From positions 558,001 through 622,000 of the forward strand of contig JAQQWL010000013.1 in the NCBI GenBank assembly GCA_038363925.1: a stretch of DNA of 64,000 nt, in the 5' to 3' direction. The notes beneath the pieces are model-generated. The model was not told the DNA's origin. It saw nothing but the letters and a program-made list of their open reading frames with translations, and ran no database searches. This DNA comes from Apiospora phragmitis (taxonomy: Eukaryota; Ascomycota; Sordariomycetes; Amphisphaeriales; Apiosporaceae). The position numbers were made by a program, and so were the translations under genes. Positions 44,544 through 57,012 of the stretch are shown here, in pieces. The stretch's first letter is position 1. Each line of letters begins with the position of its first letter.

Positions 44544-45660
44544 GTTGACGGTGGCATTTTCCGGAATATTCAGACAACGAGTGGAAATTGATGACTTCTT
44601 TATGAATTGGTCGTAATCCAAGCACTCAATACATGCAATGCATTCTCTGCACTTCAAGGCCGGGATCCGTGAGTAGGTTATTATTGAGTCTATCATTCAG
44701 TGGAATGCACAGTGACTCAGGATTCGCTGGATCTGATAAGAGATAGGGAAGGGGAGTCGAACTTTGACCCTCACGCCCTCCAGTGCTAAATTCGGTCCAT
44801 CAGGCCGGCATCGGCCAATTGCAGATGTTTTCCATGATTGCGGGGGCGATGACATCAGTTTGCAAAGACTCTTATCTGGAAGCTGATAATGGCACTTACA
44901 TGATAATTAGGTACTTATAGATTTATTATCCTGGCCTGCGAACTGATGTTTATGATTGCTGCTGAGCTGTTACTCTGATTGTTAGACCTCGAAGAGTGTG
45001 CCACCTATGGTGTGTCACCACAGATCCATGGCGTAGGAACGGGAAGTAAGCCAGGGGAGAGCCAGTCACAATTAAGCCCCAGAAATTGTCCTCCCAGCTG
45101 TAGTCTGGGGTTGTTGACTGGATGGTCCCGACCTCCTCTCTTCCCCAAGACTGACAAAATCAAAGAAAACGCCATTACGAAGGGCATGTATGGCTGCTGT
45201 AATTAAAGGCAAATATCGAATGATTAATGTTCCGATCAATAGGATGGTAATGATACTGCTCATTCACCCATATGATATCAGGGAGAAAAGTGTTGAGCAA
45301 ACATGTCCTAGGTTAGGCCATACTGCAGGCTGCTAGAATCGCCTAACTTGTTACAAGCAGACAATGAGTGCAATGATATGGCATCCAGTAATCTAAGCGA
45401 TGAGGGTTTCTGGCAGATGATAACGTGGGAGCGCTGAAAGTGGCAAACGCTGATACTTGTTCCTAGAAATCGCGAGATTCCTTGTGTAATGTTTTCTGTA
45501 AAGGGGTGGTGCCAGATTGAAGATCTTATGGATGCCGAGTTGGTCGGTTTCCCCACGGTTGATGTTCTGGAGAAGCCCATCGCCTGAAGCCATACCCACC
45601 CTCAGCTGTTGTCCTCTATACAAGATGGATTTCAGCCATGCAGCATGACTCATAGTTGCT
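44544..45660. other. Intergenic region, no gene seen
   Basis: Promoter side of the N-acetylglutamate synthase gene and the 5' flank of the GMC relic. No convincing coding sequence on either strand. Confidence 0.5.
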
Positions 45661-47860
45661 ATGTTAGTCGCCCTATCTAACTACATTCTGATTGACAAAG
45701 ATGATGGAACACCAGTTCCGACTGATGAGCCTTACGACTATATCATCGTTGGTGCCGGCATGAGGGATTGGTCACTGCCCATCGCCTGACGCAGAACCCA
45801 AGAGGTGGGTTGTTCACAACACGAAACTGAGGCATGTGGACTCATTCTAACGAAACGAGCAGTATTAGTTTTGCTAATCGAAGCCGGGGATCTGTAAGTG
45901 ACCACGAGAGAGCCCCATATCTCCGAAAGTAACTCATTACTTTAGACAGAGATGATTGAAATCAGAATGTCATGACATCTGGTGGAACCGGACTGGGCGA
46001 TCTTCGTTGGTATGGCTGGACCTTAGCAAACGGCTTTAGAGACAGCAATCGGCAACCGATACATCTCCTTTGGCCAAGGGCGAGTCATCGGTACAGGTAC
46101 GATTCTGAACGGCCTCTGCAGGATCCGAGGCTCCAGGGCCGATTACGACGCTTGGGAGGCTCTTGATAAATCCGGAAGGTGATGGAATAGAACATTGTCG
46201 TATTTTTAGAGGTAAGAGATCAGATGTTGCGTTGGAGACCTCTGGTCTGAGAGTTTCGATGATCTGTCTAGTCTGAGAAGTTCGCCATGAACACCAACAC
46301 CGTTCAGCGAAGATTGCATATCCACAATGACTTGTCTTCTCATGGCCAAAACGCTGCGGTCCAAGTTGGATAGACACGATATTTCTAGAACCAGTGTCGT
46401 AAGCCGTCCAAGTGGCTCTCCGAAACTTCAGACTAATGTGAGAGCCAGAGAACTTGCTAGAAGGCGTTCACAAGCCTGGCACTCCTTACAGTGATGATCT
46501 GAAGGCAGCGTGGCAACTGGAGCGGACATGGTACCTAGCAGTATGTCGGCGGACAACCAGTCACCGTTTGACGTCCGTACTGCATACCTCGACCCGGCTT
46601 TGTCGCGACGTAACCTGTATTCTACGCACTGCACACCGAACCCCGGACTCCCCTTATCGTCCGAACATCGCGGTCAAGGGTGTAGTGGCAAGTCGATCTT
46701 AGCCCGTGGAAACCAAAGCACTTCCCCAATGACTGATTGTGTGTGCCTCCTAGATAGTTCGCCGAAAACTCTACGAGCTCAATCAGGGTGCACCGTGTTG
46801 TGCAACAAGGAGGTGATTCTGTTGGCTGGCGCTGTATCTTCGACTATGCTATTGCAAATTTCGCGGTTTGAATCATCGCAGCTTCTCCATGAGCTCGGCG
46901 TCGAGGTTGCAGTTAACCTGCCAGGCGTTGGACAGAACTTCCAAGGTCATCCGATGATCCAACTCGATCATGACTCTGAGCGGCGTTTTTCGTGGGTGTG
47001 TTGTCACGGCATGTGCTAATTGGTGGTAGATACTCAACTGAGATTACTACATCGAGCAAGTTTAACGGGAACGATACACTGTATTCAGCTGCGTTAGATA
47101 AATTCACGCGGAACCGAACAAATATTTATAGAGCATCAATAGATCAATTGTACTTTAGCCCCTGGACAGGCCCCTTGGTGAACACAGTGGCGTTCTCCGC
47201 GATGCGGTGGGCATTGAAAACCTCGCAACCCCTTGATCGCAGCAGCCACAGCAGCAATTCAGGCGCGCCGTTCCGAAGGCGTCCCTGTTCCTGCCACCCA
47301 GCTACGACGTGGCCCTATGCGCCGGCTACGCCGCTCGAGAGGCTTTCCTGGATCCCCTGCTGGCCGACGACCACGCGCCCGCCTTCCGAGGACATGGCGA
47401 ACTCGTGTGGATAGCTTTCCGTCAGCGTCATGCAACCGTACTCGCGCGCGGCGCGGTTGCAGGCGTCTTCCCCGGGCATATTCGACAGCACCACCACGTC
47501 GCCGCCCGTAGACGCGCGAATCTACCCGCGCGTTCTGTCACACCAGGTCGACGTCGAGGTCCTCGCGCTGGCTCTGCGGGCTGTCGCCAAGCTCGTCCAG
47601 ACCGCGAGCGGGACGACGGCTATGATGCCGCGCAGTAAGGGCGGCGTGGTCAACTGCTCACTGAAGGTCTATAGCACGCATAATCTCAGGGTTATGGATG
47701 CGGGCGTGATGTCGATGATACCCAGGGTTCATATCTAGGCGGCCATCTACGCGGTCGCTGAGAAGGTAAGCCAATTGTAGATTTGGCTTGGGAGAACCAT
47801 ACTCCCCTGGTAATACCTGCTAAAGTCTGATACCCACAGGCTGCGGACATCATGCGAATC
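45661..47860 (+). pseudogene. Decayed GMC oxidoreductase
   Basis: Homology to glucose-methanol-choline oxidoreductases is scattered over three frames. The N-terminal ADP-binding motif DEPYDYIIVGAG is at 45724-45759 and is cut after GAG by a shift and a stop. VLVLLIEAGD follows at 45862-45891 with intron-like borders on both sides. FGQGRVIGTGTILNGLC (the GMC signature 1 region) is near 46070-46120, AGAVSSTMLLQIS (signature 2 region) and LGVEVAVNLPGVGQNFQ are at 46827-46950, and the C-terminal MMPRSKGGVV...YAVAEKAADIM is at 47622-47853. In the last block an in-frame TAG replaces an expected CAG between RVHI and AAIYAV. So many breaks, including nonsense changes, indicate a true pseudogene. The enzyme would have been a FAD-dependent alcohol oxidase or dehydrogenase. 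Confidence 0.8.
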
Positions 47861-50800
47861 AAGGGCTTGACGAAGTCTGGCGGCTCATTGACACCAACTG
47901 GACCACGACTGGGTGAAGGGTAAGAAACGACAGCCGAGCACATTGCTGGCTAACAGCCATTACATGACATAAATACATGTAGTGGAACACTGCTTCGGAT
48001 AGAAGTGTGCCGGGGAACTCCAAGGTAATGACTTGTAACGAAGTTGTGAAGCTTCCTGTGTTCATGCTTCGACGTCGCTTTGGTCGGCAACATACCATGG
48101 GCAAATAGCTGGGTATGCTCACGTTGCCCATCTACCACGGCGCCAGGCAAGATGCAACCCAAAGTTATTAACGCTGCCCAAATCGGTCTTCACACGTACT
48201 AGAGCAGGCGAAACAGCCAGACAGCATCGTTTGGACCTACAAACAAGCTCTGCCCAATCGACCGGCGCGACGCCCTGTTCGGTCAAGTCCATTTATACAA
48301 GACGTGTAGTATCCGTAGGGCTGCATGAAGCAGCAAAATCCACCAGGCAAGGCAGTTTCGTCAACAATATCTGAGCAATCTTCTTCATAACGATGCGCGA
48401 AGCACCAGATGATGATGAAAAAAAGTTTAGATATCAAAAATTCCACTGAATACGACCCCGAAGGATAGTATAGGAAGAACGAGTGCCCCGCTGTGCAATG
48501 GAGACTGCTCAACCTGGCCCAGGGAATACATGATCTCCCCGAGCCCCAGCAAGGTAAGTATGAAGAAGAAAAAAGGGAAAGAAAAGATGAAATGGTGAGG
48601 GAGGAGTGTGATTCTTATAGCCCTTCAAAGCACTGGCTGAGAGCTGGCTGATTGTGTGTTTCGGCCTTAGCACATTGATTCACCTTAGTATCCACTTAAA
48701 TCTTGCGCTTCTGAGAGCCTTAAATATTTATTGGTCAGACTTCCTCAGCCCCCCTTGCTTTGAGACCCACAGACGATCCCAAGTCTGATTACGACTGGTC
48801 AGATTTTTGAAGTGCCTAAGCCCAAGTCGGGAGGCATCTCCGGTAGCGTGCTGTTGAATCTGGGTGGGGACCCAGTGCTAGGTGGTCTGGACTCTGGAAA
48901 ATCAAACACCGAACCTTATTATTATGTGCCCTCCAGCTGCTTGCCTGTGAGCCTGTTCAACAGACTCATTAGTAGTGTATGCACAAGATGGATGTGCACA
49001 ATAGGTACATATGGATTAATAGAAATGATTGCATTAGAGCACTAATGGTTTTCGTACACTTGACAGACCGGTGATAATACGCCGCCATGATACATCTAAA
49101 ACGACTAGGGAAGAAGATCCCATGGAATTTGCATGGGAAACGTTGCTGTCGCCTTATGGATGACGCATAGCTGCAGAGCGTTGTGGGAGTTGGCAGCGGT
49201 GGTAGGCAGACATACGCCCGTAGGAGCTCAGCGAATAAGCAGTCAAAGACGACTCGCGGCATTTCTTGCGACTTGACCATGAAACAACTACCTACCTGAG
49301 GCCGGCGCATGTTAATTGCACGCATGCTGGGTATGTATGGATCATACCCTATGGCATTTCGGTGTCTTCACCTCTTCGGTGTCTTCACCTCTTCGGTGTC
49401 TTCGAGATGGGAGTATTGGCTTCGCCAGATCGCATAACATGCCAGCAATGGGCACTTTGCGAATTGCCCTCACCGACTCATGGGACGGTATCACGTACCC
49501 ATAAATTTCAAAGGGCATTTCAACTTCCAAGCCACGTCGTCTCTTGCTGTCCTATCTCTTACCGGATGAAATTGAAATGATGCATGACTACAAGATGTTT
49601 AGAGTTCTCGTACTAAACACTATCTTGAGTCAAGGGCTCACTTGACATACCAACTGGAAATCTCCAAGAGTCCAGGACTCCAGGCTGGAAAGGACTTGTG
49701 TCGTGCCCCAGATGTTTGGTTGGATGTGCTCGCCTACTTGCTGGCACTTATTACTCTCCCAGGAGTACCAGGACTCACAGCTGGAAGAAGATACGTAGAA
49801 CCGTAGGAGCACTGTTGGACAACCCTAAAATGCGACGGTAATTCTTGATATTGGTCAGACTTCAGACTTTCATTATCAAACTCACGTTACCCTTGTGGCC
49901 TTTTGGCATTTGCGATGTTTTTCTCTCCAGTTGTACCTGCTGTGCTGTCTGTCCATCAGGGTCGACCACGACAGTGGTGCTTATCATCACCCCTGTGATG
50001 ATGAGCATGTTCCTAAAGCCCAAGGCACTTCGTAAAACCGACACAGGGACAATGGTGAATTATTTCGAGACAGTCTTGCGACAACGTGGGGCAGCCGAGA
50101 GACGGCTCAAGTTCAACACGAGACTGAAGGTTTTCGTCTAACGAGGAAACCTAACAGCTTAACAACACGACTTGCTCATCAGAAGACTCCTATCAGAACG
50201 GACGGGAGTCTCTGACACTGTGCTTGTCTGCTTGTGAAAGGATAAGCGGACCCAGAGACACCGATAGGGGACGATTGCAGCTTGCAGGCTGGCAGTGCGG
50301 TGCGGCGTTGCGTTGCTGGGTGGAAGGGGGTTTCCTGACCGTTGTCGACGGTTTCGTCATAACATAAGATGATCTGGGTAACTCCCAATATTAATATTGC
50401 TGCCCGCTCATAACTACACGTACCTATGAATCCGACGCACTCGTGAGCAATATCCCCCAGCTGGTCCGCAACCGCTATTTGCATCAACAGGGCGATCATT
50501 ATCATTCTCGCGGAGCGATTATTACCACCTCTATTTTAGAGGAACACTCCCTTTTCCATCACTCGAGCATGACGAACTCCCGGGCTCCAGCTCTTCATCA
50601 GCAGAAAAACAAAAAATAAGCCCATTTGTGTGTGGGCAACACCATCATCATTTTTTATCACTATTCCTGCAAAGCCAAACCCACAACTTGCATGGCCGAA
50701 GTTTGATTTCTGCTGTCCTCAGGCTACCACTGCTCAGGCATTCGAACATCAGTCAATCAGGATCCCGCTCGCTCTGCAGGGGTGGACCAGATGATCGACT

Positions 50801-52837
50801 CGAGAGTTCTTGCGCTCGAGGTGTCAAGCGGTCGCCGTACACCAAACTCATTTCAGCCTAGTCATCCCTTGAAAGCCGGCTTGTGAGTGGCCACCACTTC
50901 CCATAATCTTGCATCCGCGCGATGCCGCGAGCGCCGCTACTCGTGGATGAATCGCCCGAGGTTTTCTTATCCTAAACCCCTCGTTTCCCTTGTTGCTTGA
51001 TCCTGGGCGGCTGCTCATGCCTAGTGGCTTGTTCGGAGGGTGATACAGTACGACTGCGAGTTGGCATACATACTTGCTTTGTACTTGGGGGGTCGCAAAA
51101 GTGTCACCTCCTAGCTGTCCCTTCCAGCCCAGAGCAAACCTGCAAACCTGCTGCCTGCCAGCCTGTCACTCAATCTTCCCTCTACCTACCGCCATGTTGC
51201 ATCGCAACTTGATGTAAATGGAGCAAGTTTGCCTGGCTTCAACAACTTCTCACTAGAACAGAACAAGACCACACACAAAAACATATCTACGTAGGTGAGT
51301 AAGAAGGTGAATTTTTATTTTTATTTTCTGCTTTACCACTTGTCCTGCATTCCCAAGTCACAACCATAGACTTGGCTTTCTTTTCAGCACATGGCAAGCC
51401 CCCTCGTTAGTATTTTTGCTCTCTTGCTTGGTCCAAACCAAGAGAAGAGAAGCAGGAGGCGAGTTATGCCTGGGGGATGGGAACAGGGACTGTGCATCCA
51501 ACAGGCGGCGCGAGCCACGCTAGCAGCCACTGACAGTTGCCATCTGAGTGGTGAGAGGCCTGCTCGCTTTCCCGCCTTCCGAATGGTAGTAGGTATTTTC
51601 ACTTTCTTACAGCCCGCTGCTCCCCAATGGCACCAGGCCTAATCGGGATGCAGTACGGTTGCACCTCTTGTTTCCTTTCCTGTCTCTCAAGTGTCCAAGT
51701 CCCAGTCCCAGTCCGTCCCAGTCTGGGACAACGAGCCAGCAGCAGTCAGTCACAACCAAGTTAGGTGTGTGTTGAATCTACTTGGCGGGCTGCCCAGGCT
51801 TACCTTACCTTGCGTTACCTGCCTGTACATTACTACTGTACCTACAGGACGCCTAGGACCTAGGTAGGTCAATGGCATGCCCACGCTGTTAGAAGCTGCT
51901 GAACGCTTGGTGCTGCTGCTGCTGCAGCAGTGGGTGGTGCTGGCACACCTAGCGGTGCTTTCCCTCTTCCTCTCCTTCTCTTCTCTCACTCTTGTGTGTC
52001 TTGTCTCTCTCTCTCTTCTCGGCTGGCTCCTGCTAGGCCCAGTCAGTCCAATCCCAGTCTCCGCTTCCTAATCCCAATCTCTCGCTTCCCTCTCAGCAAC
52101 GCAAGTCTTTTCCTTGCCCACCAATCCTCTCATACCCCCAGTCTCCATCTGTACTCACCTACGCCTTCTCGTCAATCCCTACTACTCTCCAAAACACACA
52201 CATTTCTCTTTATTATCGTTCCAAGGCAGACTCGACGCGCCGCTGTCCCTAACGGCTTTTCCCCTTCGAATTGAAACTCTTACATGCATTCATCTCTTCC
52301 TGGATCCACCCTCGAAGTCTATTCCTCGAAAGGCGCGCAACCTTTTCCTCTCGCCCGTTCCACGTCTCAACCGAATCAGCGTTCACTCGCAACCATCCGC
52401 GATCGAAATCCAATTCTTGGGTCGGCCATCGCCACGACATTCGCGCCCGACTTGTTCTGGTGAAATCGTGTCCAGGCGACCCTGATCTATTGTCGGGCCT
52501 GCTTTATTTCGCCCGAATCCTCCGGCGCCTCGACGTGTCCTTTGTCTGTAGGATAGCGACCTTTTCGATCTCGAATCCACTGTGAGAGTATTGCCAACTT
52601 CGACCTCGAGCAGATGAGAGGGAGCACCAGCTTGTTCCGAGAGCCTTACAAGTTTAGCGCACGACTGTAGCCGACTTCCTCATTCGAGTTGGGTTTGCAC
52701 TGCATTCTGTGCCTTCGTCGCGCCACTACACGACGGGCTTCGTCATGACAATCCGACTCCTCCAATAGGCTCCCCTCCCCTCCAACAACATCGACACACT
52801 CGCGACTCCTCCACCTCGCGAGGTGTACTGTTAGATT
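47861..52837. other. Gene-poor 5 kb region, with long pyrimidine-rich leader before the SET3-type gene
   Basis: No supported gene. The stretch 47900-50500 is mixed sequence with short unsupported frames and a 17-base repeat at 49358-49403. From about 50900, and strongly from 51650 to 52800, the plus strand is C/T-rich and probably holds the promoter and a long 5' leader of the SET3-type gene, as is common for chromatin regulators in filamentous fungi. Short upstream open frames exist in this leader, but their use cannot be judged. A CTG/CAG palindrome lies at about 51911-51927. Confidence 0.4.
49358..49403. repeat. 17-base tandem repeat, 2.7 copies
   Basis: TTCGGTGTCTTCACCTC occurs at 49358-49374 and 49375-49391, and a third partial copy follows. 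Non-coding minisatellite. Confidence 0.85.
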
Positions 52838-55625
52838 ATGACAGAAAAGCTCCATCTATTACAAGCCCATATCGTGGCCCCCGAGTCAGACCACCCTCCT
52901 CAGCCCCAAGTCAACGCCTGCCTTGCTACACCATGTCCCCAGCAAGGCCGAGACGGTCGAGGAAGAACCGTACACGATCAAGTGTATCTGCGGTTTTGCT
53001 GACGATGACGGGAACACGATATACTGCGAAACATGCGATACCTGGCAGCATATTGAATGTTTCTACCCACACAATATCGAGGACGCGTACGCAGAGGACT
53101 TTGCCCATTCCTGTGCCGATTGCAAACCTCGGCCGCTTAACCCTCAGCACGCTCATGAGCGTCAGAGGCAACGGCGGACGAAGGTCAATACTGAAGAAGT
53201 GCCCGAGAGGAAAACCAAGCGACCCCCGTCCAAGACCCACAAGAAGAGATCGAAGCCGACCGATCTTCAACTGAATGGCCATAGCGGCTCAGATTCCACT
53301 ATGAAACAACCCCACGAATCACATCACAAGAAATCCAAGAGCGCGCATCGGCCAAATCATTCCATCAGTTCACAGCCTGCGAAGCGCAGTCCTTCCGAGT
53401 ATCAGAAGAATATTCATCCTCATGGGCATCCCCCAAGTCCTGCTACCACACCACCGGATCTTCCAGCCGATTTCGAAATCCATGAATACTCCAGTGGCTT
53501 CCTGTCTTTATACAACGACGACCGCGACATGCAAATCGTGCAGACAAACTCGTTCGCCAGCTTACCCATTTCGAATGCTCTGTCGCTCTGGACACGCGAT
53601 CACGACAAGTTACGGCATGAAACCGGCTGCGAATATGACGAAGTATTTCAAAACCTTCCTGGCAACATAGATGCCGTCAAAATGACACCTGTCGTGGAGC
53701 AAAAGAAGCACATAGTGGCACCCGACACGGTCCTACATTGGCGTTATCTCACAACACCCCATGCGATTGACAAGGATATTCCCTTGATCGAGCTCAATGG
53801 TCAGATTGGAATACAGAAGGAATACTGTGAGGATCCGGGTAACCGGTGGGCGGAACTGAGCTCGCCGCTTCCATTCGTCTTCTTTCATCCTGATCTCCCC
53901 CTCTACATTGACACGCGCAAAGAAGGTTCACTTGCCCGTTATGTGCGGAGGAGTTGCAAACCCAACGCCGTGCTAGATACGTATTTGTCGGGGGGTTCCG
54001 AATACCATTTCTGGTTGGTCAGTGACCGCAACATTGCTCCGAATGAACAGATTACAATACCTTGGGATTTCCGCCTACCCAAACCCGATAGCGTTCGCAT
54101 GCTGCGACTCCTTGGACTGCGCAACGAAGAAGCACATCACCAGCCGGAGTTTGATCCCAACCAGATGGAATATTACCAGCACATTGCCTCGTGGCTATAC
54201 CAGATCCTTTCGGAGTATGGAGGTTGTGCGTGCGACCTTGGTCCTGAATGCGCGTTTGCTCGATTTCACCGCACTTTCATAACCAGGGCACACTCGAGGT
54301 CTGTCTCCCGGAGCAAGAAAAAGCCACGCAAACCTAAGACGCACGCTGTCTCCCCCACCAGCACCGGTAATCCTGCAAACAGCCGCGCCCCTAGTGAAGG
54401 ACGCTTGGACGACGGAGGCGATAATGACTCAGGATCTTCCCGCAGCAAACCTCCAAGTCGGGACATGACTCCCGCACGACAAGGCTCTTTCGACACCTTA
54501 GGTATACTTACGGAGCCTACTGATAGGGACAAACGGAAAGTCGCTATGGTAGAAGATTCTTTTCGGCGGATGGAGCAACAGCAGCCTCCTAGGAAGAAGA
54601 AGCGTACATCTGATGGCAATACCTCCGGAACGAACAAGGCCAGAACTAGTAAATCACACAGCCAGGGACCCAATGGCCCCGGCGAGCGTCGGTACGTTGA
54701 TGCTGGCACTAACCGCAGCATGTCAGGCTCTCCGTCGAGTTCTGTTTCGCCGAACACAACAAGCCGTGTCAGGCCACAATCAACGACACATCCCTGGCCT
54801 AGTCAATCTGGCCGTTCATCTGAAGGCCCTCAGCCTGAGTATCGGGATGCTTCGGTACAAACGGACCATGTGGACGGAGAATGGTTCAGCCCGCAACGCG
54901 AAGTCCCTAAACCAAAGAAGCGAATCGCGTCTTTATCCAAGCGCTTGCTCGAAAGTCGCCACCGTCTGCGTGCGGATGGCGAGGAGCGCCGAGGAAGTCT
55001 GACGGCATCTCCTACTTCCGTCACGTCGGCAATGGTAAAAATGGACCTCAATTCTCCATCGTTGAAGCAAGCCGCAAGATTCCCTTCTCCTGAAGTTGTG
55101 AAAGAGGTCAGCTTGCCAGTCGCCCCGCACCCCGCCGAAGTTGTTGCCAACACGGCCATGATTGATGCGCCGCCGGTTTCCCCTACAGACACAAGGCCGT
55201 CCCTGGTTACCACGGCGTCAAGTGCAAGTCCTGCAACCACCACAAAATCGTTCGATTTGCGAGTCCAAATGCCACCGCCTTCTATGTTCCACGTATCCAG
55301 CGTGTCAGCCTCTCCCGCAACTCCTGCATCGGCGGCTGGGAACATTATACAATCACCCTTTCCAAGCAATATGTCAAGTCCTTTCGGTCAAGCGTCACTC
55401 AACGGTACCGCTGCTCAGCCAAGCCCTGTAAAGAAGAAGCTCAGTTTGAGCGATTATACAAAGAGTCGAATGAACAAAGCGGCGGCGGCAGCAGCAGCAG
55501 CAGCAGCGAAACCGACCGAAACCTCGCTTAAGCCACCCACAGTGCCAGAGGGGTTAAAATCGCCTTCAAGCACCGATGTGGCCATGTTGGATTGCCCCAC
55601 TGCCGATAAGTCTGCAGAAGCGTAA
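52838..55625 (+). CDS. SET3: SET3-type PHD-finger and SET-domain protein, about 928 aa
   Basis: Orthologue of the Set3 subunit of the Set3C/Hos2-type histone deacetylase complex. The ATG at 52838 (MTEKLHLLQAHIVAPE) opens the conserved N-terminus; the frame shifts once at about 52929-52940 to join ...SKAETVEEEPYTIKC, and one extra base accounts for it (929 codons). The PHD finger is CICGFADDDGNTIYCETCD...CADC, at residues 49-96. The SET domain lies around residues 280-400: LIELNGQIGIQ, GSLARYVRRSCKPNA and NEQITIPWDF. The usual NHSC motif is RRSC and the terminal Tyr motif is changed, as expected for the catalytically silent Set3/MLL5 class. The C-terminal half is Ser/Pro-rich and ends with an 11-Ala run, near 55480-55510. 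Nuclear; the PHD finger should read H3K4 methylation. Confidence 0.9.
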
Positions 55626-57012
55626 TAATTACTTGGCGCACTGTCGCGTTGAAGCCAATAATTCGGAGTTTCTATGTAACATATAGAGATGGGTTGTCAA
55701 GATGTGCCGGCGAGAGTTTCAAGTTGAACAAAGGCGTGTTCAGCAGCATATGAGTCCAAGCCACGGATTTATTCATGATCCTACGTCGGATTTGGGCTGG
55801 ATGATGGCGTTTTATGATGTTCGTCTGTACGTTGTGCGGCGTTTGGGGAGGGGGGGGCGGGGTTTATCGGTCATTACAACGGTCATGACCACGGGGTTGG
55901 TCGGTTCATGGGATCCTGACAGAGGGTCATTATGGGGTTTTTAAAACAGTTCCTTACGTGGAAATTCCTATCATTGCCGGACTATTTTCTTTTCAGCGTT
56001 CTATAGCCACAACTGTGCTTGGCTCGGCATGGCATCTCGGAGTTGACGTGGCGGGTAGCTGAGGTGTAAGCTACGAAAAGCTTGATCCTTTTTTTGTTTT
56101 CACATCCCCTTAGTGGGAAGAACAGATGATGGGAGTACATGGAAAGCAAGGTCAAACGAAAGAAGAAACATCTTCTTCACACATGTCCAGGCAAAGACAA
56201 ATCTTGTACGATTATGTTGGAGATGAGGCGGGAAGGGAGGGAGAGGGGGTGAAAACAGCCACCCTTTGTTTTCTTGTTCTCCCAGGCAATCAGAAGAGGG
56301 AAGAAAGATTTGTTGGTGTGAGCGTGTGAGAGAGTGTGAGAGTGTATGAGAGATCATCACTCGAGATTAGCCAGCCAGCTATTAGCTTTTACAGTACCCT
56401 CGGAGTCTGCACACCCCCGATGGCGGCCTTTCAGAGGCTCGCTATGGGGGAGAAATGCAATAAAGAAAGAGATATTAAGTTCATAATGATGCCTTCATTT
56501 CTAGTTTGAAAATTCCATCTTGTGTCATGCCTGTGCTTGACTTATCCTGCCTCTTGGAGCTTGCAGTCAAAACCTGGGACGTGGCATCACCAGCATAACG
56601 AATCGCTGCATATGTATCAAGTCAGTCAAGTCACGCACGTCAATATGATGCAAGCATGGTGCGTATGTCTGTACTGTGGTTCTGAATCCTCTATATGCCT
56701 CTGTATTTTGAGTGAGATGATTGGTCTTTATAGCCATCACCCACGTCCAAATGTACCATCAGCAACTATCAATATGCTTGCTCCATAGCAATTGCAAAAA
56801 GAATCGCGGAGAATCTCCCGAGGCACCACTTGGCCTCGAGAAAAGGGTATCTTTATAACTTCTTCCCGGCTTCTGGGTGGTCTATGTACAACAAAAGCCC
56901 AATGCAAGTCAGCAGCAGCAGTAGATGGCTGCCCAATCAATTCCTCTGGGCGGTGCATTCCGCGCTTCGTAAAGGGGTGTAAGTAAGCGAGACTTCAGAA
57001 TATGGCGCGTTC
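55626..57012. other. Convergent 3' flanks of SET3-type and ALG7 genes
   Basis: No gene is seen. G-rich and A-rich stretches and short GTGTGAGAG-type repeats (about 56318-56350) are present, as expected of 3' regions. Confidence 0.5.

Noticed and set aside
41523..49403. Short direct repeats considered as CRISPR
   Set aside because: Units of 10 and 17 bases are contiguous without spacers, and the genome is eukaryotic.
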